Part shown: positions 9,018 to 18,215 of the stretch, in pieces | Layout: the number at the start of each line of letters is the position of its first letter | Position numbering within the stretch: the stretch's first letter is position 1 | Source of the DNA: an uncultured Lachnospiraceae bacterium | GTDB taxonomy: Bacteria; Bacillota; Clostridia; Lachnospirales; Lachnospiraceae | DNA length: 64,000 nucleotides | Direction: 5' to 3' | Assembly (NCBI GenBank): GCA_934432595.1 | Contig: CAKRYR010000012.1 | Location: 3,454-67,453, forward strand | Made by a program: the position numbers and the translations under genes | The notes under the pieces: generated by a model | Databases searched by the model: none | The model's input: the letters and a program-made list of their open reading frames with translations, nothing else | Told to the model about the DNA's origin: nothing

Positions 9018-10787
9018 TTATCTAAAATCTATTACCGACTCTTCCATCCAGTCAAACACATATGGAACCATTACATTACGATAAGCACTTGTCTCATACA
9101 ACATTAATACCTTAACTTTATCAATCCCATTATGTGCATCTATAGTTTTTGAATCTACAGTTAATAACGTAACATTCTCTCCATTTTCTTTATTTTTAAA
9201 TATATTCTTTGCACTAAAAGATTCTGTTGTTTGATCAGCGTATACAACTTGTACGAAATATGCTCCCTTTCCAACATAGGAATCTTTTAATTTGTTAAAC
9301 ACTTTACCGTATCCATTTACAACCTTTAAAAAATTATAATCAGCAACTAAATAATGTTTCTTAAAGTTACTTGTGCCAACAGGCAAATTATATAAATCTT
9401 GTTGAATATTGTATTCAATAGCAATTTTACCAGATTTTAATGAATATTGTCCATCATCATTTTTCTTCGCATTAGTTACAACTAATTCTCCTAATCTATA
9501 TCCTTCATGAACTTTTGCATTCTTTTCTGATAGTTTTCTGTCTTTATTATAAAAATTAGCATATTTTATTCCAGTTAATTCTGTATCTACCTTAGCGGGT
9601 TTTAATTTTTCTAATTTCTTGTTATACTTAGCTACTGCCTTATCATATTGAGCTTTTCCATATTCATCAAAAGCATTCTCTAGTTCTTCCATTCTCTTAT
9701 TAGCTTCTTTCTCTGATATAGAACTATCATTCTGTGGAAAATACTTAACTAATTCCCAAATAGGATATAATGAATTACTGTCTGAAACATCTATTAATGC
9801 AGGTTGTCTATCTACTGATTGTAACCATACTTTATATGCACTATCTAAAGTTAAATTATATAATGTTGACTCATTTCCATTATAGTTAAGTATTTCTTTA
9901 CTTAACTTATTAAAGCTTTCTCTAAAGTCTGTTCCAATACCACCGACACTCTGATATGTAATATCTATATCTGCATTAGCACTATAGTCTTTAACTATCT
10001 CTATTTTATCTGGACAATCTTCATTTCCTAATGATTTCCTATATATCTTATTAATTGTCTCTAATTCTGTTTTACCGCTAGCTTTAATAGATGAATTAAT
10101 TTCAAGTTTTCCCCCCATTGTTACACTTCTTAAAAAATGAGTACCATATTTATCAAATAATTTACTTGGTTCCATAGTCATAACCTCTTTTTTAAAACTA
10201 TTTGTCAAATAATTATAATATTCCTCTTCATTTAAAGTCCATGAAATACTATTTGTTTCAACCGTTCTTATATCTCTAGTATATTCACTTACATTCTTTG
10301 ATACAGATGATTTCTCAAAACCAGCAAAAACTGAATTTAAATAGGATGCACTAAATGGTATCCATGAAGACTTTGCCAAAACTCTTGCAACTTTATTCAT
10401 ATCTAGAGCTTGGTTCTTAACAACTTCATCAATTGTACTTCCTTGATAATAATTGCTAATATATGATGATATATCATCTACTTTAATACTTGTATCTCTT
10501 ATACTGTTATTTTCTACTTCTGCACTATTATCTAGATTAAATATTGGATTAATTACTAATTGATCAGCCCTTATGTCACCTTTTTTCGCAACATTAAAGC
10601 CATATCCTATATATGTTGACTTACCATCCATCTCATATTCTTCAATAGTTAAATCATCTTCTCCTGTCTTAACATTTATTTTCTCTGCTTTACTTGAATT
10701 ACTATTATAAATAATTATAGAAAAACCTAGACCTACTAACAAAGATAGCGCTATTATACATGCAACGCCACGTCGATTTTTTAACAT
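9018..10787 (-). CDS. MACPF (perforin-fold) domain protein B, secreted
   Basis: A 589-residue paralogue of MACPF protein A with the same layout: hydrophobic N-terminus (8-27), MACPF domain from YIGYGFNV (59-66) to about 350, and the shared C-terminal domain (about 405-589) with VNGYGKVF and YFVQVVYADQTTE. The signature Y-G-T-H-F-x7-G-G is intact at 214-226. The start at 10787 is preceded by TAGGAGGG. It differs from A in a shorter linker before the MACPF core. It lies upstream of A in transcription order but a terminator and a separate promoter intervene, so the two are probably independently expressed. Confidence 0.88.
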   Translation of the reverse strand: MLKNRRGVACIIALSLLVGLGFSIIIYNSNSSKAEKINVKTGEDDLTIEEYEMDGKSTYIGYGFNVAKKGDIRADQLVINPIFNLDNSAEVENNSIRDTSIKVDDISSYISNYYQGSTIDEVVKNQALDMNKVARVLAKSSWIPFSASYLNSVFAGFEKSSVSKNVSEYTRDIRTVETNSISWTLNEEEYYNYLTNSFKKEVMTMEPSKLFDKYGTHFLRSVTMGGKLEINSSIKASGKTELETINKIYRKSLGNEDCPDKIEIVKDYSANADIDITYQSVGGIGTDFRESFNKLSKEILNYNGNESTLYNLTLDSAYKVWLQSVDRQPALIDVSDSNSLYPIWELVKYFPQNDSSISEKEANKRMEELENAFDEYGKAQYDKAVAKYNKKLEKLKPAKVDTELTGIKYANFYNKDRKLSEKNAKVHEGYRLGELVVTNAKKNDDGQYSLKSGKIAIEYNIQQDLYNLPVGTSNFKKHYLVADYNFLKVVNGYGKVFNKLKDSYVGKGAYFVQVVYADQTTESFSAKNIFKNKENGENVTLLTVDSKTIDAHNGIDKVKVLMLYETSAYRNVMVPYVFDWMEESVIDFR

Positions 10788-10839
10788 ATTAAATACCCTC
10801 CTAATAACTATACGAACATCCCCACATTTTTTAGTATTA

Positions 10840-10878
10840 CCTAATGTTATTTTATACTATTTCCTAATGTTAAATCAA
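10840..10878 (-). promoter_or_regulatory. Promoter of MACPF gene B with two direct repeats
   Basis: Minus-strand TTGATT and TATAAA are 16 bases apart. The 10-mer TAACATTAGG occurs twice, starting 23 bases apart, one copy in the spacer and one just past the -10 box. The repeat resembles the LytTR binding pattern (AACATTAGG, one mismatch), but a match to that loose pattern can arise by chance. Confidence 0.45.
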
Positions 10879-10918
10879 GCTAAAAGTATTAAATATTCTT
10901 TAACACTTTTAGCTTGAT
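10874..10918 (-). terminator. Terminator of the SpoU-NfeD-SPFH operon
   Basis: Arms ATCAAGCTAAAAGT / ACTTTTAGCTTGAT are perfect 14-mers. It lies downstream of the SPFH gene stop and its far arm overlaps the -35 box of the next promoter. Confidence 0.75.
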
Positions 10919-11064
10919 AATTAATATTTACAGAATATTGCAAAATAATTATTCAGAATATGTTGAATAATCAATATAATTTTGTATATTATATAAATTT
11001 AACTTAATCATTCCACTTCTACTCTCATCATTAGAATCTATCCACTCTAACACAACACTTATTT

Positions 11065-11979
11065 CTACTCGTTCTTAGCAACCTCAGTTAGCCCAGATAC
11101 CAATCCAGCAACAGATTGAATCTCTGATGGGATGATAATCTTAGTTGCTTTACCATCTGCTGCCTTAGCAAATGCTTCTAAGCTCTTTAACTTAATTACT
11201 GCTTCTTCTGGTGCAGCTTCATTTAAGAATTTAACACCTGCAGCGTTAGCTTTTTGGATTTGAAGGATAGCTTGAGCTTTACCTTCTGCTTCTCTAATAG
11301 TAGCTTCTTTCTTAGCTTCTGCACGAAGAATCTCTGATTGTTTCTCAGCTTCTGCTTCAAGAATAAGACTTTCTTTCTTACCTTCTGCAACAAGGATAGT
11401 AGATTTCTTCTCACCTTCTGCAATAAGAATTGCCTCTCTTCTTTCACGCTCTGCCTTCATCTGTTTCTCCATTGCATCTTGAATAGCTGCTGGTGGAATA
11501 ATATTCTTTAACTCAACACGGTTAACCTTAATTCCCCATGGATCAGTTGCTACATCAAGTGATGCTCTCATCTTAGAGTTAATAACCTCTCTTGAAGTAA
11601 GAGTCCCATCTAACTCAAGTTCACCAATTATGTTACGAAGAGTTGTAGCTGTTAAGTTTTCAATAGCTACGATTGGATTTTCAACACCATAAGCATATAG
11701 CTTAGGATCTGTAATCTGATAGAATACTACTGTATCAATTCTCATTGTAACATTATCTTTAGTGATAACTGGTTGTGGTGCAAAGTCTACAACTTGCTCC
11801 TTTAATAAAACTTTCTTTGCAACTCTATCGATAATAGGCCATTTCCAATGTATACCTACCTCCCAAGTTGCTTGGTATCCACCTAATCTTTCTAGAATGT
11901 AGGCATTAGCCTGTGGTACTACCTTTACACATGATGCAACTAATATAGCTGCAATAACTAATAAAACTATTATAGCCAT
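11065..11979 (-). CDS. SPFH/Band 7 membrane scaffold protein (stomatin/QmcA-like)
   Basis: A 304-residue SPFH-domain protein with one N-terminal membrane helix (residues 2-18), the Band 7 domain (about 25-175, AYILERLGGYQATWEVG at its start), and a long charged coiled coil of alternating KK and AE units (180-245). Such proteins form oligomeric membrane microdomains and help membrane-protein quality control. It is coupled to the upstream NfeD gene: the NfeD stop and this ATG share one base (TAATG). The SPFH-NfeD pairing is a classical conserved gene pair, which supports both calls. Confidence 0.93.
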   Translation of the reverse strand: MAIIVLLVIAAILVASCVKVVPQANAYILERLGGYQATWEVGIHWKWPIIDRVAKKVLLKEQVVDFAPQPVITKDNVTMRIDTVVFYQITDPKLYAYGVENPIVAIENLTATTLRNIIGELELDGTLTSREVINSKMRASLDVATDPWGIKVNRVELKNIIPPAAIQDAMEKQMKAERERREAILIAEGEKKSTILVAEGKKESLILEAEAEKQSEILRAEAKKEATIREAEGKAQAILQIQKANAAGVKFLNEAAPEEAVIKLKSLEAFAKAADGKATKIIIPSEIQSVAGLVSGLTEVAKNE

Positions 11980-12437
11980 TAGTTTTGTTCCTCCTTTATA
12001 TTATTTAAAATTAATTTCACACCTTTGATATCAACTATTGAAGCCTTCTCGCCTTTCTCAATAATCATATCATCTTTAACTGCTCTAGCAGTCCATTCTT
12101 GACCATTGACAATTGCTTTACCTGTCATATTGTCATTATCTACAGTTTCTAATACTTTTGCCTCAAGTCCAATTAAACTACTAGCATTGGTTTTAGTTCT
12201 CTTGCCATTAAAGTATTTAACTGCTGATGGTCTAAGTAAGAAAAGTATTAGTAGTGACACTGCAAGGAAAATAAATACTTGCAGACTAATTTTTGCTCCA
12301 AACATTGATGCAATAATTGCTACTAATGCTCCACCTGCAAACCATATGGTTGTTAAACTTAGTGTTGCCATTTCAATAACTAACATAGCAACTAATACTA
12401 TTAACCATATAAAAACACTGCCATATCCATTAAGCAT
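11979..12437 (-). CDS. NfeD-like membrane protein, partner of the SPFH protein
   Basis: A short NfeD-family protein (about 152 residues) with two or three membrane helices in its first 70 residues and a C-terminal OB-fold domain (LIGLEAKVLETVDNDNMTGKAIVNG). It lacks the ClpP-like serine protease domain of long NfeD proteins. An ATG at 12443 is only one base from the GGGAGG site, so I choose the ATG two codons later at 12437, which has normal spacing. It begins just after the SpoU-type methylase gene and overlaps the SPFH start, so the three form an operon. Confidence 0.9.
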   Translation of the reverse strand: MLNGYGSVFIWLIVLVAMLVIEMATLSLTTIWFAGGALVAIIASMFGAKISLQVFIFLAVSLLILFLLRPSAVKYFNGKRTKTNASSLIGLEAKVLETVDNDNMTGKAIVNGQEWTARAVKDDMIIEKGEKASIVDIKGVKLILNNIKEEQN

Positions 12438-12449
12438 ATACATACCTCC

Positions 12450-13229
12450 CTATAAATTTTTTTTTCTATAAACCTCATATATTATTAAAGCTGCACTAAT
12501 GGCGGCATTTAATGACTCTACTTGTCCCTCCATAGGTATCTTAATCATACAATCTGAAACATCTACTACCTCTTTACTTACACCATTAGCTTCATTACCT
12601 ATTATTATTCCAGTTTTTCTAGGATATTCTACTTTAGTATACTCAGAGGCACCTTCTAAATGTGCTGCATATAATTCAAAGCCGTTTACCTTATATTTTT
12701 CTCGTAGTTTTGTAGCTAAATTATCTTCGTATATAAAAGGCACTCTATATATTGCCCCCATAGTTGAACGAATAACCTTAGGATTATATATATCTACTGA
12801 CTCCTTACTTAGTACAACTCCATCTATTCCTGCACCTTCAGCAGTTCTAATAATTGTACCCAAATTACCTGGGTCTCGCAAATTATCTAGAAATAATAAT
12901 GTTGCATTATCTTTATTAATTATGTCATCAAAATCATACTTAGGCTGTCTAACTATAGCCATTATACCTTGTGGAGTTACGGTTTCAGAAATTTCACCAA
13001 AGATTTTATCGGATACTATTTCATACTTTTCCACACCTATATCATTATTTAACATTTTTTCACTATAAAAAGTCTCACTTACATATGTTGAAACAATACA
13101 ATTCTTTGGAATCTCCCCATACATCTTGATTCCTTCAATAACAAACTGTCCTAATTCACTTCTCAACTTCGCCTTTTTCTGAAGTTGTACAATATGTTTT
13201 ATCTGTTGATTAGAAGCACTTGTAATCAT
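12450..13229 (-). CDS. TrmH/SpoU-family RNA 2'-O-methyltransferase
   Basis: A 259-residue SPOUT-class methylase that moves a methyl group from SAM to a ribose 2'-OH of rRNA or tRNA. The three SpoU motifs are clear: LFLDNLRDPGNLGTIIRTAE (motif 1), GIIIGNEANGVS (motif 2) and IPMEGQVESLNAAISAAL (motif 3, trefoil knot). The N-terminal substrate-binding domain (1-100) is of the RlmB/TsnR type. Whether the target is 23S rRNA or tRNA cannot be settled from sequence. It is first gene of the operon with NfeD and SPFH. Confidence 0.92.
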   Translation of the reverse strand: MITSASNQQIKHIVQLQKKAKLRSELGQFVIEGIKMYGEIPKNCIVSTYVSETFYSEKMLNNDIGVEKYEIVSDKIFGEISETVTPQGIMAIVRQPKYDFDDIINKDNATLLFLDNLRDPGNLGTIIRTAEGAGIDGVVLSKESVDIYNPKVIRSTMGAIYRVPFIYEDNLATKLREKYKVNGFELYAAHLEGASEYTKVEYPRKTGIIIGNEANGVSKEVVDVSDCMIKIPMEGQVESLNAAISAALIIYEVYRKKNL

Positions 13230-13317
13230 ATTAATCCCTCTCTAGCTTATTCACTTAATATGAATTATACTATATTTTACATTTTTTGCAAGAAAAATTT
13301 ATTAGTGAATAAAAAAG

Positions 13318-13352
13318 AAAAGATACAAGTTATATAACTCATATCTCTTCCC
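13318..13352 (-). terminator. Terminator of the DUF1002 gene
   Basis: The minus strand reads AGAGATAtGAGTTATATAAC (start of the stem), completed by TTgTATCTTTTC and then a T-run, forming a long imperfect palindrome just past the stop. Confidence 0.65.
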
Positions 13353-13374
13353 AATATTTTGTAATTTATTTATC

Positions 13375-14547
13375 CTATTGTTCTACAGTTTCTGTAGGTT
13401 CTAATGTAATCTCTGTACTAATATCATGCTCTGTAGGATTTGGTATAGGTGCTACAGTTGTCTGTGTTGGTTCTTCTGTACTTTCTCCTGCCTTATCATT
13501 TGTTGAATTAGTTATTACATTATCACCAAGTATTGATTCATCTGTTTCATTAAGTATTCCTAAATCTTTATTATCATCAGTAGCCTCTATTCCTTTAGTA
13601 TCATCAGATTTATCTTCTTTATCTGTTGAACCACCAAATAAGCCAGCGAACCAATTTCCCATACTCTTAAAGAAATTTTCCACTGATTTAAAGAAACTAC
13701 TTACTGCTCCAAAGAATCCCTTTACATCTTCCTTTTCAACATTCTTAAAGTCTACATTAATATTTAAATCTTGTGCGGCTTTTGATGAAATATCTTGTAA
13801 TGTTGATTTTAGTTTACTATAATCATATTTTTGCTTAGCAACCTTTGTCAATACATCTAATATCATCTTTAACTGCTTATCAGTTAAAGTTACATTATAT
13901 GTTTTAGCTGTATCTTTGATTATATCTTTAATCTCATCTTCATCATCTGTTCCAGCCCTAATTACTTCTTCCTTAGCTTTTGTTATTATTCCTGTTGACT
14001 TATCATCAGAACCAAGTTCTTTTGATAAATCAGCAGTTGTAATAAGTTCTTCTGTAGCTAACTCTTTCTTTTCTTCGTCTAACTTTTCACCTGTAACTGT
14101 TTCAAAAGCTTTCATAATACCTGTTAATGCACCTGTACCTGATACTTCTATAGGACAAGCTGCTACAACATTACAATCATATATTCCTGCTGTAGATAAA
14201 GTAGTTGCTATCATAGAAGATGTAACCATATTAAGATTAGCTATCTTAACATTTATTCCATTACCTTCTTCAGCCTGTTGTATATATGCACAACTTAAAG
14301 TTCTTCTACCTATCTGAGCTTCTGTTGCAACTCCCTCAAGATATTCTCTTTCTTCCTTATTAGTAACTTCTATAACCGAAACCTTATTTTTATCTACTCC
14401 AAAATACTTAAACATCGTTTCTTTCTGTGCATCAGTTAAGTCTGCTCCAATAGTTACTACTGTTTCTGAATCAGCCAAAGCAACTATAGGTGACATAGTC
14501 ATTACCATAACTAAACTTAACACAAAAGCTATAACTCTTTTCTTCAT
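13375..14547 (-). CDS. Secreted DUF1002 (YpuA-like) protein
   Basis: A 390-residue exported protein with a clear signal peptide (MKKRVIAFVLSLVMVMTMS, cut near ALA-DS), then a DUF1002 domain (about 25-260; GADLTDAQKETMFKYFGV at its start), an amphipathic segment with aromatic repeats (FFKSVENFFKSMGNWFAGLFG), and a Thr/Glu/Pro-rich C-terminal tail. The family is widespread in Clostridia; its function is not established. An upstream in-frame ATG at 14565 is rejected because GGAGGAAT lies between it and the ATG at 14547. Confidence 0.88.
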   Translation of the reverse strand: MKKRVIAFVLSLVMVMTMSPIVALADSETVVTIGADLTDAQKETMFKYFGVDKNKVSVIEVTNKEEREYLEGVATEAQIGRRTLSCAYIQQAEEGNGINVKIANLNMVTSSMIATTLSTAGIYDCNVVAACPIEVSGTGALTGIMKAFETVTGEKLDEEKKELATEELITTADLSKELGSDDKSTGIITKAKEEVIRAGTDDEDEIKDIIKDTAKTYNVTLTDKQLKMILDVLTKVAKQKYDYSKLKSTLQDISSKAAQDLNINVDFKNVEKEDVKGFFGAVSSFFKSVENFFKSMGNWFAGLFGGSTDKEDKSDDTKGIEATDDNKDLGILNETDESILGDNVITNSTNDKAGESTEEPTQTTVAPIPNPTEHDISTEITLEPTETVEQ

Positions 14548-14669
14548 GTTATTCCTCCATGTCAAATTAAAAATTTTTAGTACAATTTATTATTATACTC
14601 TATTGAGCATACATTTTTTAACAGTATACAACATTTTATTACAATTTTAAAGTATTTTAATTTAATTTA

Positions 14670-15101
14670 TTATCTTTTTTTCTCTGGAAAATAATCCTTC
14701 AAAACATTATGCATCTCTGGATTAGTTTTTCTTAGTAAAATAGGTTTCATATTATTATCAACAAAACAATGAGATGACTCACCTGTAGTACATATCTCAT
14801 CAGAACCTTTCTTTCTCACCTCGTATTCCATTGAAAACTTAATTCCATTATAAAATTTAGGTATAATTTTAACTACAAAAATATCACCAAATATCATAGG
14901 TTTTCTATATGTACTAGCTACAGATAATACTGGAATCATTATTCCTTCATCCTCAATTCTCTTAAAAGGATAATTTGCTTGTTCTAAAAAGTCTATTCTA
15001 GCTTCCTCAAACCATTTTATATAATTTGAATGATGTACTATTCCCATCCTATCTGTTTCATAATAATACACATTCCTCTCATAAGGTTTTGTTTCCTTCA
15101 T
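14670..15101 (-). CDS. Acyl-CoA thioesterase, hot-dog fold (YbgC/4HBT type)
   Basis: A 143-residue single hot-dog domain. The catalytic block YYETDRMGIVHHSNYIKWFE is typical of 4-hydroxybenzoyl-CoA thioesterase/YbgC proteins, with the usual aspartate at position 17. It hydrolyses acyl-CoA thioesters in the cytosol; the physiological acyl group is unknown. The gene stands alone between the DUF1002 and MCP-like genes. Confidence 0.87.
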   Translation of the reverse strand: MKETKPYERNVYYYETDRMGIVHHSNYIKWFEEARIDFLEQANYPFKRIEDEGIMIPVLSVASTYRKPMIFGDIFVVKIIPKFYNGIKFSMEYEVRKKGSDEICTTGESSHCFVDNNMKPILLRKTNPEMHNVLKDYFPEKKR

Positions 15102-15233
15102 ATTTATTACATCTCCATTTCAATTTAGTTTTCTAACTATAAAAAAGAATAATAACATATTTTCGTGTCTTTTTTAAGAATTATTTTCTAAAAGTTTTGT
15201 GTCTTAATAAATTACTTTATTTAAAAAACAAAT

Positions 15234-15271
15234 GAGTCATTCAATTTGAATCTTATCAAACTGAATGACTC
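15234..15271 (-). terminator. Terminator of the MCP-tip/Cache gene
   Basis: Arms GAGTCATTCA / TGAATGACTC (with one bulge) plus an inner TTTGA / TCAAA stem, located 27 bases past the stop. Confidence 0.65.
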
Positions 15272-15297
15272 TATTTTAGGTAGGAAAATATGATAAA

Positions 15298-16305
15298 TTA
15301 AAATACTTCTTTAACTACAACTGACCATTCCTTTCCAGAAAAAGTCTTATATCCTTTTGTATGAGCATAACCAATAATTGCAGTTATCTCTCCATTTATA
15401 TCTTCCATTTCGTATCCATATTCTTTTCCACTAATCACATCTCTTGCAGCTGAATATGCATCTGTAAGATTTCTATTTAAAATATCCATTCTATTCTTAG
15501 ATGCAATAACCTCACCAGTCTTATTAATAACATATACTTCTCCTGTCTCACCAATCTTAGCTCTATCTATTATGTCATATACAGATTCCCAATTTAAACT
15601 ACATGATATTACACCAACCTTCTTACCATTTTGAGTTACTATTGGGCAACTAAATGTCATTGTATATTTCTTACTTAAATCTGAATAATGCATATCTGAT
15701 ATATATCCATCATTCTGTCTCATGCAACGTTTAAACCACTCTTCATGAGCAAAGCTTTTATTAATAAAATCTTTATTATTTCCAGCAGCAATTGTTTTAC
15801 CATCAGCATCAACCACAATTACTTCGTCATATGTATCATACACTTCAACAAATTCATGTAATAAGTCATTTACATCTTCTTGTTTATCTTCAGTAAAATT
15901 ATCTGCTAATTCCTTTACTGATTTTAATCTTGACCAAGCAATAATATCACATTTACGCTCATACATACTTCTATCAATCTTATCCATTAAGTCATAAGCT
16001 ACATCTGCTGTACGAACACCTACTACGTTATTAATATCAGCATTTAAATCTTTCATATGCTTTCTACCTTCATTAGTAGCATCTTGACTTTGTTTAGAAA
16101 AATTACTAATCTCTGTTGCAATTACAAGGAATCCTCTACCTGCTGCTCCTGCTCTTGCAGCCTCAATAGATGAATTTAATGATAATATTTTTGTTTTATT
16201 CATTATTGCATTTATATGATTAATTACTTCCATCATACCATTGTATGAATTAATCATCTTTCCTATAAGCTTTGAAATATCATATGAATCCTCGTCGTAT
16301 CTCAT
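15298..16305 (-). CDS. Soluble MCP-tip plus Cache sensor protein with inverted domain order
   Basis: A 335-residue protein with no membrane helix. Residues about 10-90 match the cytoplasmic signalling tip of methyl-accepting chemotaxis proteins (ILSLNSSIEAARAGAAGRGF), which binds CheA and CheW. Residues about 95-335 form a Cache-type sensor (VYDTYDEVIVVDADGKTIAA, GYISDMHYSDLSKKYTMTFS, IGETGEVYVINKTGEVIAS). In normal chemoreceptors the Cache domain is N-terminal and extracytoplasmic; here the order is reversed and no transmembrane segment is seen, so it should be a cytosolic sensor. The signalling hairpin is short. It sits alone behind the EFR1 gene. Confidence 0.82.
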   Translation of the reverse strand: MRYDEDSYDISKLIGKMINSYNGMMEVINHINAIMNKTKILSLNSSIEAARAGAAGRGFLVIATEISNFSKQSQDATNEGRKHMKDLNADINNVVGVRTADVAYDLMDKIDRSMYERKCDIIAWSRLKSVKELADNFTEDKQEDVNDLLHEFVEVYDTYDEVIVVDADGKTIAAGNNKDFINKSFAHEEWFKRCMRQNDGYISDMHYSDLSKKYTMTFSCPIVTQNGKKVGVISCSLNWESVYDIIDRAKIGETGEVYVINKTGEVIASKNRMDILNRNLTDAYSAARDVISGKEYGYEMEDINGEITAIIGYAHTKGYKTFSGKEWSVVVKEVF

Positions 16306-16384
16306 ATTCGTACCTCCATCATCTTATACCTCATAACAAAATCATTACATATTTCGGCATATTGTTTTTTTTCGTTAGTATTTT

Positions 16385-18079
16385 TTATTTATCTTCTAAA
16401 ATTACTCCTAAAACATCTTCAATTTCTTCCGGTTTATCTATATTTTCTTCATCAACTTCAATGTCACTTAATTCCGTTGATATGTTAAGAACAAAATCTT
16501 TTGGATCTTCAACTTGCATTTCATTATGCTCTTCTGTAATTTCATCCAGTTCTAATATATCCTCAATTTTATCCTCATTTAGTAAATCCTCATCTAACTC
16601 ATATGGATTATTTTCTATATCTGATAAATTGACATCCTTCATATTTTCAGGAACTGTTATCTCCTCCGGCTCATATACTTCCCTCTTAATATCAGCAATG
16701 TCTTGAAGTATATTTTCTTCTATTTCTTGCTTCTTTTCTACCTTAACCTCATCATCAACCTTCAAATCTATAGAAGGTAATATTGGTTTCAATCCCATTG
16801 TTGGTAACTTTGGCTTTGGAATCTCCTTCGGCTCTTCCTTTGATTTCAAAGGTTTCGGTTCATTTTTAAATAAATTCTTCATATCTGCCAAAGTATTTGG
16901 TAAGCCTTGTTTTTTCTCTTCTTTTATAATATCTTTCTTTTCTGTATTTATTGATTTAACTATATTATCTTGCTTTTCTACATTTATTGGTTTAACTGTA
17001 CTCTCCTGCTTTTCTACATTTGTTGGTTTAACTGTACTCTCCTGCTTTTCTACATTTGTTGGTTTAACTGTACTCTCCTGCTTTTCTACATTTGTTAGTT
17101 TAACTGTACTCTCCTGCTTTTCTACATTTGTTATTGAAACTCCTCCATCGTTTTTATCTAACTTTGCATCTTCAAGTGCAAAATCACTAACAGATATTTG
17201 TTCTATACCTTCTAATGTCATATTAGCGTCAACATTACTATAAACCACATTTTTTATTTTTTTAATTTCCTCATTCTTCGCATTCTTATCTATATTCTTA
17301 TTAACAAATATTTCTATGTCTCTTCTTTCTTGGCATTTCTTTTTTATTTTCATTAAAATCATTGATGATTTTAATTCTGATATTTTTCTTGCTCCTTTGG
17401 GGCAACGTCTTACACATCTCATACAAGATATACATTTTTCATTATCTGTTACTTTAGGATTATCTAATGGTATTGCCCCTACTGGACAATTATTAGCACA
17501 TATTCCACACTTCATACATTTACTAGATGTAACTGGTTTCAAAGGTACACCTTTATATTCTTTATATTGCTTATTTCCACAAGATAACTTTGCTTTATTA
17601 AAACCGTTAACACGTTCAATATGCACCTTAATCTTTATTGCCATTTCTGCCAATTTGCTTTTATCTATAGCATCAGGTCTTCCTGTTGCAATCTGTGGAA
17701 AAATTGAATGTTGCGTAACAACAGCTAATGCGGCCACAACACAAAAACCAACATTTTCAACAACCTCTTTCAATTCTACTAAAGTATCATCATAATCCCT
17801 ATTACCATATGAAGCTATTATAATAGCCGGAGTGTTATTTGCCTTAAGTTGTCTAATCCTTTGTACAGCAACTGCAGGAACTCTTCCCCCAAATGATGGT
17901 ACACCAATAACACACAAGTCATCACCATAAAATTCATACTTATCAAATTCAACATTCATATCTGCTAAATCAATAATAGACTTTGGTATATTCCTCCATT
18001 GTGCGCTAAATACGTCCACAGCTTCCTTGGTACCGCCTGTTGGACTAAAATGTATCTCGTATAAATTATTAATCTTCAT
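16385..18079 (-). CDS. EFR1-type flavodoxin/ferredoxin protein with a long repetitive acidic tail
   Basis: Residues 1-155 are a flavodoxin-like domain (FSPTGGTKEAVDVF phosphate loop, SYGNRDYDDTL). Residues 186-228 hold two 4Fe-4S motifs (Cys188, 191, 194, 198 and Cys216, 219, 222, 226). It probably shuttles electrons between flavin and iron-sulphur centres. The remaining 330 residues are unusual: about five tandem copies of a 12-residue unit (TNVEKQESTVKP, residues 317-382), then a proline, lysine and very glutamate-rich tail. Standard EFR1 proteins end soon after the clusters. The start at 18079 has a strong GAGGAGG site. Confidence 0.88.
   Translation of the reverse strand: MKINNLYEIHFSPTGGTKEAVDVFSAQWRNIPKSIIDLADMNVEFDKYEFYGDDLCVIGVPSFGGRVPAVAVQRIRQLKANNTPAIIIASYGNRDYDDTLVELKEVVENVGFCVVAALAVVTQHSIFPQIATGRPDAIDKSKLAEMAIKIKVHIERVNGFNKAKLSCGNKQYKEYKGVPLKPVTSSKCMKCGICANNCPVGAIPLDNPKVTDNEKCISCMRCVRRCPKGARKISELKSSMILMKIKKKCQERRDIEIFVNKNIDKNAKNEEIKKIKNVVYSNVDANMTLEGIEQISVSDFALEDAKLDKNDGGVSITNVEKQESTVKLTNVEKQESTVKPTNVEKQESTVKPTNVEKQESTVKPINVEKQDNIVKSINTEKKDIIKEEKKQGLPNTLADMKNLFKNEPKPLKSKEEPKEIPKPKLPTMGLKPILPSIDLKVDDEVKVEKKQEIEENILQDIADIKREVYEPEEITVPENMKDVNLSDIENNPYELDEDLLNEDKIEDILELDEITEEHNEMQVEDPKDFVLNISTELSDIEVDEENIDKPEEIEDVLGVILEDK
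16934..17131. repeat. Tandem 36-bp repeat within the EFR1 gene
   Basis: About five copies of a 36-bp unit, the central ones almost identical in DNA, encode the TNVEKQESTVKP peptide repeat. Near-identity at the DNA level points to recent slippage expansion. Confidence 0.85.
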
Positions 18080-18215
18080 GTTAATCCTCCTCGCCGGAGC
18101 AATTCTATTACTGCTTTATAATGTACAAAATAACATTTTTTTGCAATACCTCATATTTTATTTCGTAAATATTCGAATTTTCATTATAGATTTTCCCATT
18201 TTTTTACAAAAAATA

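Noticed and set aside
11223..11447. 74-codon frame rich in K, L and Q inside the SPFH gene
   Set aside because: Frame-shifted reading of the repetitive coiled-coil part of the SPFH gene; no ribosome site.
16272..16706. Serine-rich plus-strand open frame
   Set aside because: Shadow of the acidic tail of the EFR1 gene; composition is that of an antisense Glu/Asp-rich frame.
16934..17131. Possible CRISPR array (36-bp periodic repeat)
   Set aside because: Repeats are contiguous without unique spacers and translate to a peptide repeat inside a gene.
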